From NCBI RefSeq assembly GCF_028737215.1, contig NZ_JAQZAM010000016.1, positions 1-64,000 on the forward strand: DNA of 64,000 nucleotides, written 5' to 3'. Position 1 is the stretch's first letter, and each line of letters begins with the position of its first letter. Source of the stretch: Actinomycetospora chibensis. Lineage in GTDB: Bacteria; Actinomycetota; Actinomycetes; Mycobacteriales; Pseudonocardiaceae. Under the pieces are notes generated by a model. That model was not told where the DNA came from. It did not search any database and saw only the letters and a list, made by a program, of their open reading frames with translations. The position numbers and the translations under genes are program-made. Below are positions 23,138 to 30,952 of this stretch, in pieces.

Positions 23138-23688
23138 CGGGCCACCACCGTCTCGCGGTGCAGGATGCGGTCGTGGTCCCAGAGGACCACGTCGCCCGGA
23201 GCCCAGGTGTGCCGGTAGGCGGTGTCCGCGCCCGTCGCGTGCTCGTAGAGGAAGCCGATCGTCGTCCGCGACGCGCCGCCGTCCATCCCGCTGATCTCCG
23301 CGCCGCGCTCGGGCGCGGCGAGGTGCAGTGCGGTGCGCCCGGTGTCCGGGTGCCGGCGGAACAGCGGCTGCTCGGCGCCGGCCCCGTCGGTGACCGTGCG
23401 CCCCGCGAGGTGCATGCGGATGTCCGACGACAGGGTCTCGTAGGCGCGGTACCGGTCGCCGAAGAGCGACTCGCCCCCGCGCTCGGGCGCGGGGGCGAGT
23501 CGGACGTCTCCGACACGGCGCCGGAGCGCCGCGAGATCGTCCTCGTCGAGGCCCTCCTGGGCGGGCACGACGACGACGCCGTGCTCGGCGAGCAGGCTGC
23601 GCAGCTCATCGATCCGGGCGTCGTCGGCCGTCGCGAGGTCGAGGCCGGTGACCTCGACGCCGATCGGCTCCAGTGCGGTGGTCGCCAC
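23134..23688 (-). CDS. TauD/TfdA-like protein lacking the HxD segment
   Basis: A 184-residue relative of Fe(II)/2-oxoglutarate dioxygenases (TauD is about 283). The N-terminal part GVEVTGLDLATADDARIDELRSLLAEHGVVVV and the C-terminal part HPDTGRTALHL, RHTWAPGDVVLWDHDRILHRE fit TauD, including the distal His and the Arg-bearing end. Between residues about 65 and 75 the usual WHxD segment, which supplies His and Asp iron ligands, is absent: the text jumps from RVGDVRLAPAPER to GGESLFGDRYRAYETL (equal to TauD GGDTLW). A perfect 36-bp hairpin lies exactly there. Either a truncated remnant or an unusual protein. It has GAGGAG upstream and is coupled to mysC. Confidence 0.72.
   Translation of the reverse strand: MATTALEPIGVEVTGLDLATADDARIDELRSLLAEHGVVVVPAQEGLDEDDLAALRRRVGDVRLAPAPERGGESLFGDRYRAYETLSSDIRMHLAGRTVTDGAGAEQPLFRRHPDTGRTALHLAAPERGAEISGMDGGASRTTIGFLYEHATGADTAYRHTWAPGDVVLWDHDRILHRETVVAR
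23467..23502. repeat. Perfect 16-bp inverted repeat inside the TauD-like gene
   Basis: CGACTCGCCCCCGCGC (23467-23482), loop TCGG, and its exact complement (23487-23502). It falls where the conserved HxD region of TauD proteins is missing, so it looks like the scar of a hairpin-associated deletion or an assembly fold-back. Confidence 0.8.
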
Positions 23689-23696
23689 GTTTCTCC

Positions 23697-24521
23697 TCAC
23701 CCGCTCCGGCGGATCAGGGTCAGGCCGTCGCGCAACGGCAGGAGCACCTGCTCGACGCGCGGGTCGGCGGCGACGGTGTCGTTGAACGCGGCGATCGCGT
23801 CCCCGTTGGCCGTGCGCTCGCCGGCGACCCACGGCGCGCCCTGCATGAGCGTGTTGTCGACGGCGACCAGGCCGTGCGGGGCGAGCAGACCGGTGTTGAC
23901 CAGCGCCGCGAGATAGTCCGCGTAGCCCGCCTTGTCGGCGTCGATGAACACGAGGTCGAACTCCTCGCCGGCCGCGGCCAGCGCGGCGAGCGTGTCGGCG
24001 GCCGGCCCGACCTCGACGGTGATGCGCCCGCCGGCCGGGGACTCCGAGAACGCCCGGCGGGCCAGGTCGGCCACCTCGGCGTCGAGCTCGCACGCCACGA
24101 GCCGCCCGTCGACGGGCAGGGCCTCGGCCATGGCGAGCGCCGAGTACCCGGTGAACAGGCCGATCTCCAGCACCCGCCGGGCCCGGGTGGCGCCGACCAG
24201 CATCTTCAGCGCCTGACCCTCGACGTGCCCCGAGAGCATCTCCTGCTCGAGGAACACCGCCCCGGGGTCGCGCCCCGCCCAGTCGTGCTCGCGAGTCAGC
24301 GCGGCGAGGCGGGCGAGCGCGGACGACTCCGGCGTGGTGCAGCGCTCGAGGTACGGGTCGAGCCCGCCGGCGAGCTCCTGCGCCCGCCGCAGGTCGGCGC
24401 GGACGTCGTCGGGCACGTCCGCCACGCCGTCGAGTCCGTCGGCGATCCGGTCGAGCGTGGCGGCGAGGATGCCGACCGGGGTCACCGGCCGGGGTCCGGA
24501 CGCGCGAGCCGGGGCACTCAT
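23697..24521 (-). CDS. mysB: O-methyltransferase (MysB-like)
   Basis: A 274-residue SAM-dependent methyltransferase of the caffeoyl-CoA/catechol OMT type. Motif I is [20 protein letters not shown], followed by [35 protein letters not shown] (metal-binding Asp) and [15 protein letters not shown]. In MAA synthesis MysB methylates the cyclase product on the way to 4-deoxygadusol. The ATG overlaps the mysA stop by 4 bp (ATGA). An extra N-terminal helical region of about 60 residues is normal for this subgroup. Confidence 0.87.
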   Translation of the reverse strand: MSAPARASGPRPVTPVGILAATLDRIADGLDGVADVPDDVRADLRRAQELAGGLDPYLERCTTPESSALARLAALTREHDWAGRDPGAVFLEQEMLSGHVEGQALKMLVGATRARRVLEIGLFTGYSALAMAEALPVDGRLVACELDAEVADLARRAFSESPAGGRITVEVGPAADTLAALAAAGEEFDLVFIDADKAGYADYLAALVNTGLLAPHGLVAVDNTLMQGAPWVAGERTANGDAIAAFNDTVAADPRVEQVLLPLRDGLTLIRRSG

Positions 24522-25717
24522 CGGCGGAACGTGTCCACACCCGCGCCCGCGCGGGGGTAGTCGGCCACCAGCGCGCGGTGCGCGGCGAGCGTCTCCTCGA
24601 GCTCGTCGGCGCCCAGGTCGTTGATGAAGTGCGTCGTCCCGATCGGCCGCGGGACCGCGGCGCGCAGCTTGCCGTCGCGGGTCTGCAGGATCGAGTCGGT
24701 GCCCTTGGCCAGCACCTCCGGGGTGAGCAGTGGGCTGTCGAGGGAGAGCCCGAGGCGGCTCATCAGGCCGAGGATCCGGTCGCGGGCGGCCTCGGTGATG
24801 TAGCCGCGGCGCTGCGCGAGGGTGGTCGAGAGCGCCATGTCGACGCTGATCGCGTGCCCGTGGAAGAAGGGCTCGTCGCCGGAGAGCTCGAGCGTCGGGC
24901 TCCAGGTGTGGCCGAAGGCGATGACGCGGTCGAGGTCGAGCTCCTGGAGGTTCGGCACCTCGAGCCGCAGCATCGTCTCGATCGCGTCGTAGGTCAGCCG
25001 GTGGGTGACCTCGCGGAGCTCCGGCGAGCCGTCCCGGTGCCCGAAGCCGGTGGCGAGCAGGTCCTCGCCGTACTTCTCGAGCAGCTCGAAGATGCTCTCG
25101 TTGCCCACCACGGCGATCTTGATGAGCTCGGCCATGCCGTTGCGCACCTGCTCGACGGGCAGGGTCGCGAGGAACGAGAAGTCGAGCAGAACCTGGCGGG
25201 ACGCGTGGAAGGCCCCGAGGCGGTTCTTCGCCTTGCCGTGGTTCACCGCGACCTTGATCGCGACGCTGGCGTCGACGAGCCCGATGAGCGTGGTCGGGAT
25301 GCGGATGTAGTCGGTGGACCGCCGGAAGATCGAGCACGCGAAGCCGGCGACGTCGGTGGTGAGGCCACCGCCGACGACGAGCACGGGCTCGGTGCGGACC
25401 AGCCCGAAGTCGCCGAACGCGTCCACGATGCGCTCCGCGGTGCGCATCGTCTTGTCCGCCTCGTCGATCGCGATCGCGAAGATCGTGAGGTCGATGCCGT
25501 GGTGGTCGAAGTAGGCCTGCATCGCGTCGCCGTGGAGCTCGGCCACGGTCGCGTCCACGACGGCGAGGCAGCGGCCGTAGGGACGGTAGGCGTCCGCCAG
25601 CCCGGTGTTCTCCGGCGCGAAGACGCCGTCGACGAGGGTGAGCGAGTAGTCGATCTTCTGGTAGCCCTCGACGTGGAAGGCGGTGTCGGTGGCCGTGAGG
25701 GTCGGCTGGGCGGTCAT
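24518..25717 (-). CDS. mysA: Sedoheptulose-7-phosphate cyclase, DDGS type (MysA-like)
   Basis: A 399-residue sugar-phosphate cyclase related to dehydroquinate synthase. Seen are the NAD site [22 protein letters not shown], the [26 protein letters not shown] catalytic stretch, [25 protein letters not shown], and the zinc ligands around [11 protein letters not shown] and [13 protein letters not shown]. Together with mysB, mysC and mysD this indicates 2-desmethyl-4-deoxygadusol synthase, which feeds MAA synthesis, rather than EEVS or DHQ synthase. The ATG at 25717 has GGGAGA about 9 nt upstream. A terminator-like hairpin (25771-25790) precedes it, so it may have its own promoter. Confidence 0.87.
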   Translation of the reverse strand: MTAQPTLTATDTAFHVEGYQKIDYSLTLVDGVFAPENTGLADAYRPYGRCLAVVDATVAELHGDAMQAYFDHHGIDLTIFAIAIDEADKTMRTAERIVDAFGDFGLVRTEPVLVVGGGLTTDVAGFACSIFRRSTDYIRIPTTLIGLVDASVAIKVAVNHGKAKNRLGAFHASRQVLLDFSFLATLPVEQVRNGMAELIKIAVVGNESIFELLEKYGEDLLATGFGHRDGSPELREVTHRLTYDAIETMLRLEVPNLQELDLDRVIAFGHTWSPTLELSGDEPFFHGHAISVDMALSTTLAQRRGYITEAARDRILGLMSRLGLSLDSPLLTPEVLAKGTDSILQTRDGKLRAAVPRPIGTTHFINDLGADELEETLAAHRALVADYPRAGAGVDTFRR

Positions 25718-25770
25718 GGGCGCGGTCTCCCGATCTGGGTGCACGGGGTGATGTGGGCGTGCGTCATCGG

Positions 25771-25790
25771 ACCGCCGGGTGGCCGGCGGT
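25771..25790 (-). terminator. Short GC hairpin after HAD gene
   Basis: ACCGCCGG-GTGG-CCGGCGGT, perfect 8-bp stem with a 4-nt loop, 38 bp past the HAD stop codon and 54 bp before mysA. It may end the HAD message or attenuate read-through into mysA. Confidence 0.5.
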
Positions 25791-25827
25791 CGACGGGTGG
25801 TACAGCGGGTACGGGGGGGGCGGGCTG

Positions 25828-26493
25828 CTAGGCCGCGGTCAGGGAGGTGAGGTCGTCGACGGTCAGGCGGTCGAGGCGACGCGCCGCCTCGGGGAACTCG
25901 CCGCTCGCGGTGTTCTCGTTCGGGAAGGCGACACAGGTGACCCCGGCCGCGGCGGCGGCGCGGACGCCGTCGGCGTTGTCCTCGATGGCCACGGCCGCGC
26001 CGGCGTCCTCACCGAGGGTCGTCAGCGCGAGGGCGTAGGCGGCGGGGTCGGGCTTGGGGTTGTCGACCTGGTCGGAGGCGACGACGACGTCGAAGTGCTC
26101 GGGACGGATCGTCGCCTGGAGCCCGTCGAGCAGGGCGAGGACGTTGTCGCGGGACGTCGTCGTGACGAACCCGGTCTTCCAGCCCTGGCTCTTGGCCGCG
26201 CGCAGCGCGTCCAGCACACCGGGCCGGGGCGCGGGGGCCTGCGTGCGCAGCTTCTCCTGGAAGAGGCGCGACTTCGTGGCGTGCACCGCGGCGGCGTCGA
26301 CGTCCTCGCCACGGGCCTTCGCCTCGTCGGCGATGCGGGTCTCGCCGCCCGCCTTCCCGAGACGGGAGCGGTAGTCGTCGCGGTCCCAGTTCCAGTCCAG
26401 ACCGTGCTCGGCGAAGGCCTCGTTGAAGGCCGCGCGCTGCAGTTCGGAGGAGTCGGCGACGCTGCTGATCGAGCCGAAGAGGAGTGCGGTCAC
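25828..26493 (-). CDS. HAD-superfamily protein without the motif I nucleophile
   Basis: A 221-residue CbbY/PGMB-like HAD protein. Motif II (TTTSRDN), the motif III Lys in NPKPDPAAY and motif [11 protein letters not shown] are all normal. Motif I, usually FDxDGT with Asp nucleophile and Asp acid/base, reads F6-G7-S8-I9-S10, so both aspartates are missing. The rest of the cap ([32 protein letters not shown], shortened) is intact, so the loss looks evolved, not a frameshift. The GTG at 26493 is the fitting start. It lies directly upstream of the MAA operon in the same direction, which suggests but does not prove a role there. Confidence 0.8.
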   Translation of the reverse strand: MTALLFGSISSVADSSELQRAAFNEAFAEHGLDWNWDRDDYRSRLGKAGGETRIADEAKARGEDVDAAAVHATKSRLFQEKLRTQAPAPRPGVLDALRAAKSQGWKTGFVTTTSRDNVLALLDGLQATIRPEHFDVVVASDQVDNPKPDPAAYALALTTLGEDAGAAVAIEDNADGVRAAAAAGVTCVAFPNENTASGEFPEAARRLDRLTVDDLTSLTAA

Positions 26494-26626
26494 CGGTGTG
26501 GTCCCTTTCGATCGGGGCGCACGAGGTGGCGCCGCGAGGGGGGTGACCACGGGAGGAGGACCGAAACGTGCCAGTCGGCCGGGGGCGACGGGCCCGCTCG
26601 GGGCGGGACCCGTCGCGCGTACCCGC

Positions 26627-26806
26627 TCAGGCGGCGGACGTCCTCCCGGTCGGCAGCGCGTCCTGAATTGCGCGCAGCTCCTGCGCGACGGTGACGAGGC
26701 CGTCGGCGTTCACGCGCCGCAGCTCCTCGAGGACCTGCTCGAGCAGGGTGTTCGTGGTCTCCAGGGCCTCGCGCAGGGGCGCGGTACCGGCGATGTCGCC
26801 CAGCAT
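26627..26806 (-). CDS. 59-residue conserved-looking small protein
   Basis: A small, mostly helical, acidic protein (LREALETTNTLLEQVLEELRRV, then VTVAQELRAIQDALP) that could form a short coiled coil. No family is recognised. Reality is supported by a very strong AGGAGG box 7 nt before the ATG and by a structured leader that can hide this box. It sits between the HAD gene (133 bp downstream) and the aminotransferase. It may be a partner or regulator; nothing in the sequence tells which. Confidence 0.6.
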   Translation of the reverse strand: MLGDIAGTAPLREALETTNTLLEQVLEELRRVNADGLVTVAQELRAIQDALPTGRTSAA

Positions 26807-26813
26807 GGGTCGT

Positions 26814-26844
26814 CCTCCTTCAGTAGGAGGTACCGACAGTACCT
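26814..26844 (-). promoter_or_regulatory. Two mutually exclusive leader hairpins over the RBS
   Basis: In the minus-strand message CCUCCU (26830-26825) pairs with the Shine-Dalgarno AGGAGG (26819-26814) around a 5-nt loop, which would block translation. Upstream, AGGUAC (26844-26839) pairs with GUACCU (26833-26828), which shares its CCU with the first stem. Only one can form, so the leader looks like a two-state switch. Confidence 0.5.
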
Positions 26845-26880
26845 GATACCGAGAGTCCCGTGTGTTCGACGTCGCCGCGC

Positions 26881-28092
26881 TCAGTCCTGGCGGTAGGTCT
26901 CCAGGAACCCGCCGATCCGCGTGATGGCGTCGTCGAGGGTCTCGGCGTGGGGGAGGGTGAGGATCCGGAAGTGGTCGGGCGTCGGCCAGTTGAAGCCCGT
27001 GCCCTGCACCACCTGGATCTTCTCCTCGCGCAGCAGGTCGAGCACGAACTGCTCGTCGTCCTTGATCGGGTAGCGCTCGGGGTCGAGCCTCGGGAACGCG
27101 TAGAGCGCGCCGCGGGGCTTGACGCACGAGACGCCGGCGATGGCGTTGAGGCCCTCCCATGCCCGCTCGCGCTGCTCGTAGAGGCGCCCACCGGGGGCGG
27201 TGAGGTCGCCGATCGTCTGCCGCCCGCCCAGCGCGGCCTGGATCGCGTACTGCGCCGGGGTGTTCGCGCACAGGCGCATCGAGGCCAGCATCGCCAGGCC
27301 CTCGAGGTAGTCGCGGGCGTGCTGGCGCGGCCCGGTGACCACCAGCCAGCCCGACCGGAAGCCGGCGACGCGGTGGGTCTTCGAGAGCCCCGAGAACGTG
27401 AGCACGACGAGGTCCGGCGCGAGCGAGGCGACGTCGTGGTGCATCGCGTCGTCGTAGAGCACCTGGTCGTAGATCTCGTCGGCCATCACCATCAGCCCGT
27501 GTCGGCGCGCGAGGTCGAGCAGGCCCTCCAGGACCTCCTTCGAGTAGACCGCGCCGGTCGGGTTGTTCGGGTTGATGATCACCAGCGCCTTGGTGCGGTC
27601 GGTGATCTTCGCGGCGACGTCGTCGAGGTCGGGGAACCAGTCGGCCGACTCGTCGCAGCGGTAGTGCACGGCGCGCCCGCCGGCGAGCGTGGCCACCGCG
27701 GTCCACAGCGGGTAGTCCGGCGCGGGCACCAGGACCTCGTCGCCGTCCTCCACCAGGGCCTGCACGGCCATCGAGATGAGCTCGGAGACGCCGTTGCCGA
27801 GGAAGACGTCGTCGACGTCGACGTCGAGCCCGCGCGCCTGGTAGCGCCCGGCCACCGCGCGCCGCGCGGGCAGCACGCCGCGCGAGTCGGTGTAGCCGTG
27901 CGCCTGCGGGAGCATCCGGATCATGTCCTGGACGATCTCCTCGGGCGCCTCGAAGTCGAAGAGCGCCGGGTTGCCGGTGTTGAGGCGCAGGACGCTGTGC
28001 CCCGCCTCCTCCAGCAGGTTCGCCTGCTCCACCACCGGCCCGCGGATCTCGTAACAGACGTCGCGCAACTTGTTCGACTGTCGGAACTCCAC
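26881..28092 (-). CDS. AlaA-type pyridoxal-phosphate aminotransferase
   Basis: A 403-residue class I/II aminotransferase. The start EFRQSNKLRDVCYEIRGPVVEQANLLEE and the HGYTDSRGVLPARRAVAGRYQARG stretch are typical of AlaA (glutamate-pyruvate transaminase). PLP contacts are visible in PDYPLWTA, NPNNPTGAVYSKEVLE, ADEIYDQVLYD and the lysine in FSGLSKTHRVAGFRSGW. It links alanine and glutamate metabolism in the cytoplasm. The GTG at 28092 has GAGGGG upstream; an earlier ATG would add unlike residues. Confidence 0.88.
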   Translation of the reverse strand: MEFRQSNKLRDVCYEIRGPVVEQANLLEEAGHSVLRLNTGNPALFDFEAPEEIVQDMIRMLPQAHGYTDSRGVLPARRAVAGRYQARGLDVDVDDVFLGNGVSELISMAVQALVEDGDEVLVPAPDYPLWTAVATLAGGRAVHYRCDESADWFPDLDDVAAKITDRTKALVIINPNNPTGAVYSKEVLEGLLDLARRHGLMVMADEIYDQVLYDDAMHHDVASLAPDLVVLTFSGLSKTHRVAGFRSGWLVVTGPRQHARDYLEGLAMLASMRLCANTPAQYAIQAALGGRQTIGDLTAPGGRLYEQRERAWEGLNAIAGVSCVKPRGALYAFPRLDPERYPIKDDEQFVLDLLREEKIQVVQGTGFNWPTPDHFRILTLPHAETLDDAITRIGGFLETYRQD

Positions 28093-28180
28093 GGCACTAC
28101 CCCTCGCACACGACGCCGGCACGACTCCGTGCCGCGTGCCGGTCTACCAAACGAGGACGTGTGACGGGGGTCTCCGGTTG

Positions 28181-28198
28181 TTCAACTCTATGGTTGAA
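28181..28198 (+). promoter_or_regulatory. Inverted repeat at promoter of DHFR/RibD-like gene
   Basis: TTCAAC-TCTATG-GTTGAA, perfect 6-bp arms, contains a possible -10 box TATGGT (28189-28194) 12 nt before the ATG. The left part resembles the TetR operator at 20095-20106 (11 of 14 bases with GTTGAACTCTAGAG), which may be chance. Confidence 0.4.
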
Positions 28199-28206
28199 TA
28201 AGTGCC

Positions 28207-28797
28207 ATGACCGTGCTGCTGGTGGCGACGATGTCGCTCGACGGGTTCATCGCCCGTCCCGACGACTCGGTGGGTCCGCTGTTCGACTGGTTCGGCGCCG
28301 GCACCGAGGAGGTGACCGCCGCGGACTCCGACCGCGTCTTCCGCACCACCGAGGCGAGCGCCACGTGGATCCGCGAGCAGTGGGGGAAGGTCCGCGCCGG
28401 TGTCTGCGGGCGGCACCTCTTCGACCACACCAACGGTTGGGAGGGACGCCCCCCGGCCGGCGACCACGTCGTCGTGCTGACGCACGCGGTGCCCACGGAC
28501 TGGCCGTACCTCGACACCGCCCCGTTCACCTTCGTCACCGAGGGCGTCGAGGCCGCGGTGGCGACCGCGAAGGAGCTCGCCGGCGACGCCGACGTCACGG
28601 TGACGGCCGGGAACGTGGGCGGGCAGGCGCTCGCGGCCGGCCTCGTCGACGAGGTCGAGATCTCCCTGGTGCCCGTGGTGCTCGGGCGCGGGAAGCGCTT
28701 CTTCGGTGAGGACGCCCCCGAGACCGTGCTCGAGGACCCCTACATGGCGGTGCCCGGCCGCCGGGTCACGCACCTGCGCTACCGCGTGTCCCGGTAG
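28207..28797 (+). CDS. Dihydrofolate reductase/RibD C-terminal family protein
   Basis: A 196-residue NADPH-binding reductase-like protein with MTVLLVATMSLDGFIARPDDSVG at the start, VCGRHLFDHTNGWEGR, FTFVTEGVEAAVATAKELAGDADVTVTAGNVGGQALAAGLVDEV and VPVVLGRGKRFFG, the pattern of RibD C-terminal/YyaP proteins. The natural substrate is usually unknown for this group. ATG start follows a promoter-like inverted repeat. It stands alone between divergent and co-directional operons. Confidence 0.82.
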   Translation: MTVLLVATMSLDGFIARPDDSVGPLFDWFGAGTEEVTAADSDRVFRTTEASATWIREQWGKVRAGVCGRHLFDHTNGWEGRPPAGDHVVVLTHAVPTDWPYLDTAPFTFVTEGVEAAVATAKELAGDADVTVTAGNVGGQALAAGLVDEVEISLVPVVLGRGKRFFGEDAPETVLEDPYMAVPGRRVTHLRYRVSR

Positions 28798-28832
28798 CCC
28801 GGCACAGGCTCCCGGAGCGCATTGCGCGGGCC

Positions 28833-28854
28833 CTCAAAGTGTGTGCACTATGAG
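28833..28854 (+). promoter_or_regulatory. GntR-type operator before aromatic operon
   Basis: CTCAAAGTG-TGTG-CACTATGAG, 9-bp arms with one mismatch, 24 bp upstream of the alcohol dehydrogenase start. Its centre TGTGTGCAC recurs as TGTATGCAC (35098-35106, opposite strand) and AGTGTGCAC (35178-35186) before the other transcripts of this locus. Confidence 0.6.
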
Positions 28855-28877
28855 CCGCCCAGGGAAGGAGCCTGTCG

Positions 28878-29984
28878 ATGACGACCCTCTCCGCGAGAAC
28901 CATCCCCGCCACGTGGCCCTCGGTCCCGCGCACGATCCCGAGCACCATGTCCGCGGTCGTGTTCGACGCCTTCGGCCCGCCCGACGTGCTGCGCGTCGAC
29001 ACGGTCGACGTCCCGGAGGTGGGTGCGGGCGAGGTCCTCGTGCGGGTCGCGGCGGTGTGCGTCGGGCGCTTCCTCGACGTCTCCCTGCGCGCGGGCCGAC
29101 ACCCGGTCAAGCCGGTGCTTCCGCACGTCCTCGGCGTGGAGCACGCGGGCACGGTCGTCGCGGTCGGTGCCGACGTGAGCGAGATCGACGTCGGCCAGCA
29201 CGTCGCCGTCTGGCCGGTGCTCGGCTGCGGCAACTGCGAGGCGTGCATCGACGGCAGCAAGGAGGCCTGCCCGACGCTGCGGATCGACGGCGTGCACTCC
29301 CACGGCGCCTACGCCGAGTACACCGCGGTCGGCGCGGACGCGGTCTGGTCGCTGCCCGACGACCTGGACCCGGCCACCGCCGCGGGCGTCGCCCTCGCCG
29401 GGCCGGTCGCGATGAACCAGCTGCGCCAGGCGGGCCTGCGCCGGCACGACTGGGTGCTGGTGGCGGGAGCGGCCTCGGCCCTCGGGGCCACCACCGCCGA
29501 GCTCGCCCGGCACCTCGGGGCGCGCGTCATCGGCACGTCCCGCGCGGCCTGGAAGCGCGAGCGGCTCCTCGCGATGGGCCTCGAGGCGGCGCTCGACCCC
29601 ACCGCCGAGGGCTTCGTCGACGAGGTCCGCGCGCTGACCGGCGGAGCCGGCGTCGCCGTGGCCGTCGACGACCTGGGCGACCCGGACATCTTCGCCCGCC
29701 TCACCGACGTCCTCGCCCCGCAGGGCGTGCTGGTCTCGTCCGGGGCGTTCCTCGGCGGGACGGTGCCGCTGAACCTGGCCCGGCTCTACACGCTCAACCA
29801 GCGGATCCTCGGTGTCCGCACCGGCAACGACGCGAGCGCCCTGGCGCTGTGGGCGGAGGTCGCGCGCGGGTTCCGGCCCGTCGTCGACCGCGCGTTCCCG
29901 CTGGCGGAGGCGGCCGAGGCGCACCGGTTCCTGGAGGCCGACGACAACATGGGCCGGATCGTGCTGATCACGGGCCAGGCCTGA
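28878..29984 (+). CDS. Zinc-type medium-chain alcohol dehydrogenase
   Basis: A 368-residue NAD(P)-dependent MDR oxidoreductase. The catalytic domain has VLPHVLGVEHAGTVVAVG and the structural-zinc motif CGNCEACIDGSKEACPTLR; the Rossmann part is VLVAGAASALGATTAELARHLGARVIGTSR. The usual first catalytic Cys region reads VCVGRFLD, so catalytic zinc binding may differ. ATG at 28878 is supported by GGAAGGAG 7 nt upstream, though the first 23 residues precede the normal family start (MSAVVFDAFG). First gene of an operon with a fumarylacetoacetase-type hydrolase and an extradiol dioxygenase; probably oxidises a side-chain alcohol of the aromatic substrate. Confidence 0.82.
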   Translation: MTTLSARTIPATWPSVPRTIPSTMSAVVFDAFGPPDVLRVDTVDVPEVGAGEVLVRVAAVCVGRFLDVSLRAGRHPVKPVLPHVLGVEHAGTVVAVGADVSEIDVGQHVAVWPVLGCGNCEACIDGSKEACPTLRIDGVHSHGAYAEYTAVGADAVWSLPDDLDPATAAGVALAGPVAMNQLRQAGLRRHDWVLVAGAASALGATTAELARHLGARVIGTSRAAWKRERLLAMGLEAALDPTAEGFVDEVRALTGGAGVAVAVDDLGDPDIFARLTDVLAPQGVLVSSGAFLGGTVPLNLARLYTLNQRILGVRTGNDASALALWAEVARGFRPVVDRAFPLAEAAEAHRFLEADDNMGRIVLITGQA

Positions 29985-30012
29985 GTCCGAACAGACCTGA
30001 GTCCGAACAGAG
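29981..30012 (+). repeat. 16-bp tandem duplication after the dehydrogenase stop
   Basis: CTGAGTCCGAACAGAC at 29981-29996 is followed by a second copy (29997-30012, last base changed). The first copy contains the stop codon TGA. It enlarges the gap before the next gene without disturbing its ribosome site. Confidence 0.85.
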
Positions 30013-30025
30013 CAGGGGAGGACGC

Positions 30026-30952
30026 GTGCGCGAGGCGCCGTGGATGCTCGTCACCCACCACCAGGGGGACGCGGCGAAGTCGGAGGTCGGCATCCGGGCC
30101 GGTGGGGTGATCCGCCGGGCGCCCGACGAGCTCGCCGGCCGGACGATGCTCGAGGTGCTGGGGGAATGGGACACCCTGGCCCCGGTGCTGCGCGGCCTCG
30201 ACCCCGACCGGCTCGCGCCGGTGGAGGGCGCGGTGCTGCTCGCGCCGCTGCTCTACCCGCCGAAGGTGCTCTGCGCGGGGGCGAACTACTACGCCCACCT
30301 CGCCGAGATGGGCGTGGACCGCCCCCCGGGCCCCGTCGAGCCGTACTTCTTCTTCAAGCCGCCGACGACGTCGGTGGTCGGGCCGGGCGAGCCGATCGTG
30401 CTGCCTCCGCGCGCCGGCCGGAAGATCGACTGGGAGGTCGAGCTCGCCGCGGTGATCGGCCGCCGGTGCGTCGACGTGCCGGTGGAGCACGCGCTCGACG
30501 TCGTCGCCGGCTGGACGGTCGTCAACGACGTCTCGTCGCGCGACCTGCTCGACCGCGCCGGGGCGATCGCGCCGCCGTTCGGGCACGACTGGGTCGGCGC
30601 CAAGGCGGGCGATACGTTCTGCCCCACGGGGCCGGGGATCGTGCCGTCGTGGATGGTCGACGACCCGCAGCGGGTGGCGCTGCGGCTGTCGGTCAACGGC
30701 GTGGTGAAGCAGGACTCCAGCACCACCGACATGGTCACCCCGATCGACCAGCTGATCGCCGCCGCGAGCCGGGCCGTGACCCTCGAGCCCGGCGACGTCC
30801 TCGCCACCGGTACGCCGGCCGGTGTCGGCTTCCCCCGCGGTGAGTTCCTGGCGCCCGGCGACGAGACCGTCGCCGAGGTCGACGGCATCGGCGCGCTGCA
30901 CAACCCCGTCGCGGAGCGCACGACACGAGAGGACTCCTCATGGGCACGGTGA
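30026..30952 (+). CDS. Fumarylacetoacetate-hydrolase family protein
   Basis: A 308-residue FAH-fold hydrolase or decarboxylase. Family text is LYPPKVLCAGANYYAHLAEMG, YFFFKPPTTSVVGPGEPIVLPP, the metal-ligand stretch KIDWEVELAAVIGRRC, VVNDVSSRDLL, GAKAGDTFCPTGPGIVP and LEPGDVLATGTPAGVGF. In aromatic degradation such enzymes hydrate, decarboxylate or cleave the ring-fission product. The GTG at 30026 follows GGGGAGGAC. Its end overlaps the start of the dioxygenase gene by 13 bp, so the ring-cleaving and product-processing enzymes are coupled. Confidence 0.85.
   Translation: MREAPWMLVTHHQGDAAKSEVGIRAGGVIRRAPDELAGRTMLEVLGEWDTLAPVLRGLDPDRLAPVEGAVLLAPLLYPPKVLCAGANYYAHLAEMGVDRPPGPVEPYFFFKPPTTSVVGPGEPIVLPPRAGRKIDWEVELAAVIGRRCVDVPVEHALDVVAGWTVVNDVSSRDLLDRAGAIAPPFGHDWVGAKAGDTFCPTGPGIVPSWMVDDPQRVALRLSVNGVVKQDSSTTDMVTPIDQLIAAASRAVTLEPGDVLATGTPAGVGFPRGEFLAPGDETVAEVDGIGALHNPVAERTTREDSSWAR

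Noticed and set aside
23134-23688. Calling the TauD-like protein the known MAA oxygenase MysH
   Set aside because: MysH belongs to a different 2-oxoglutarate oxygenase subgroup as I recall, and this protein lacks the HxD ligands; the name is not supported.
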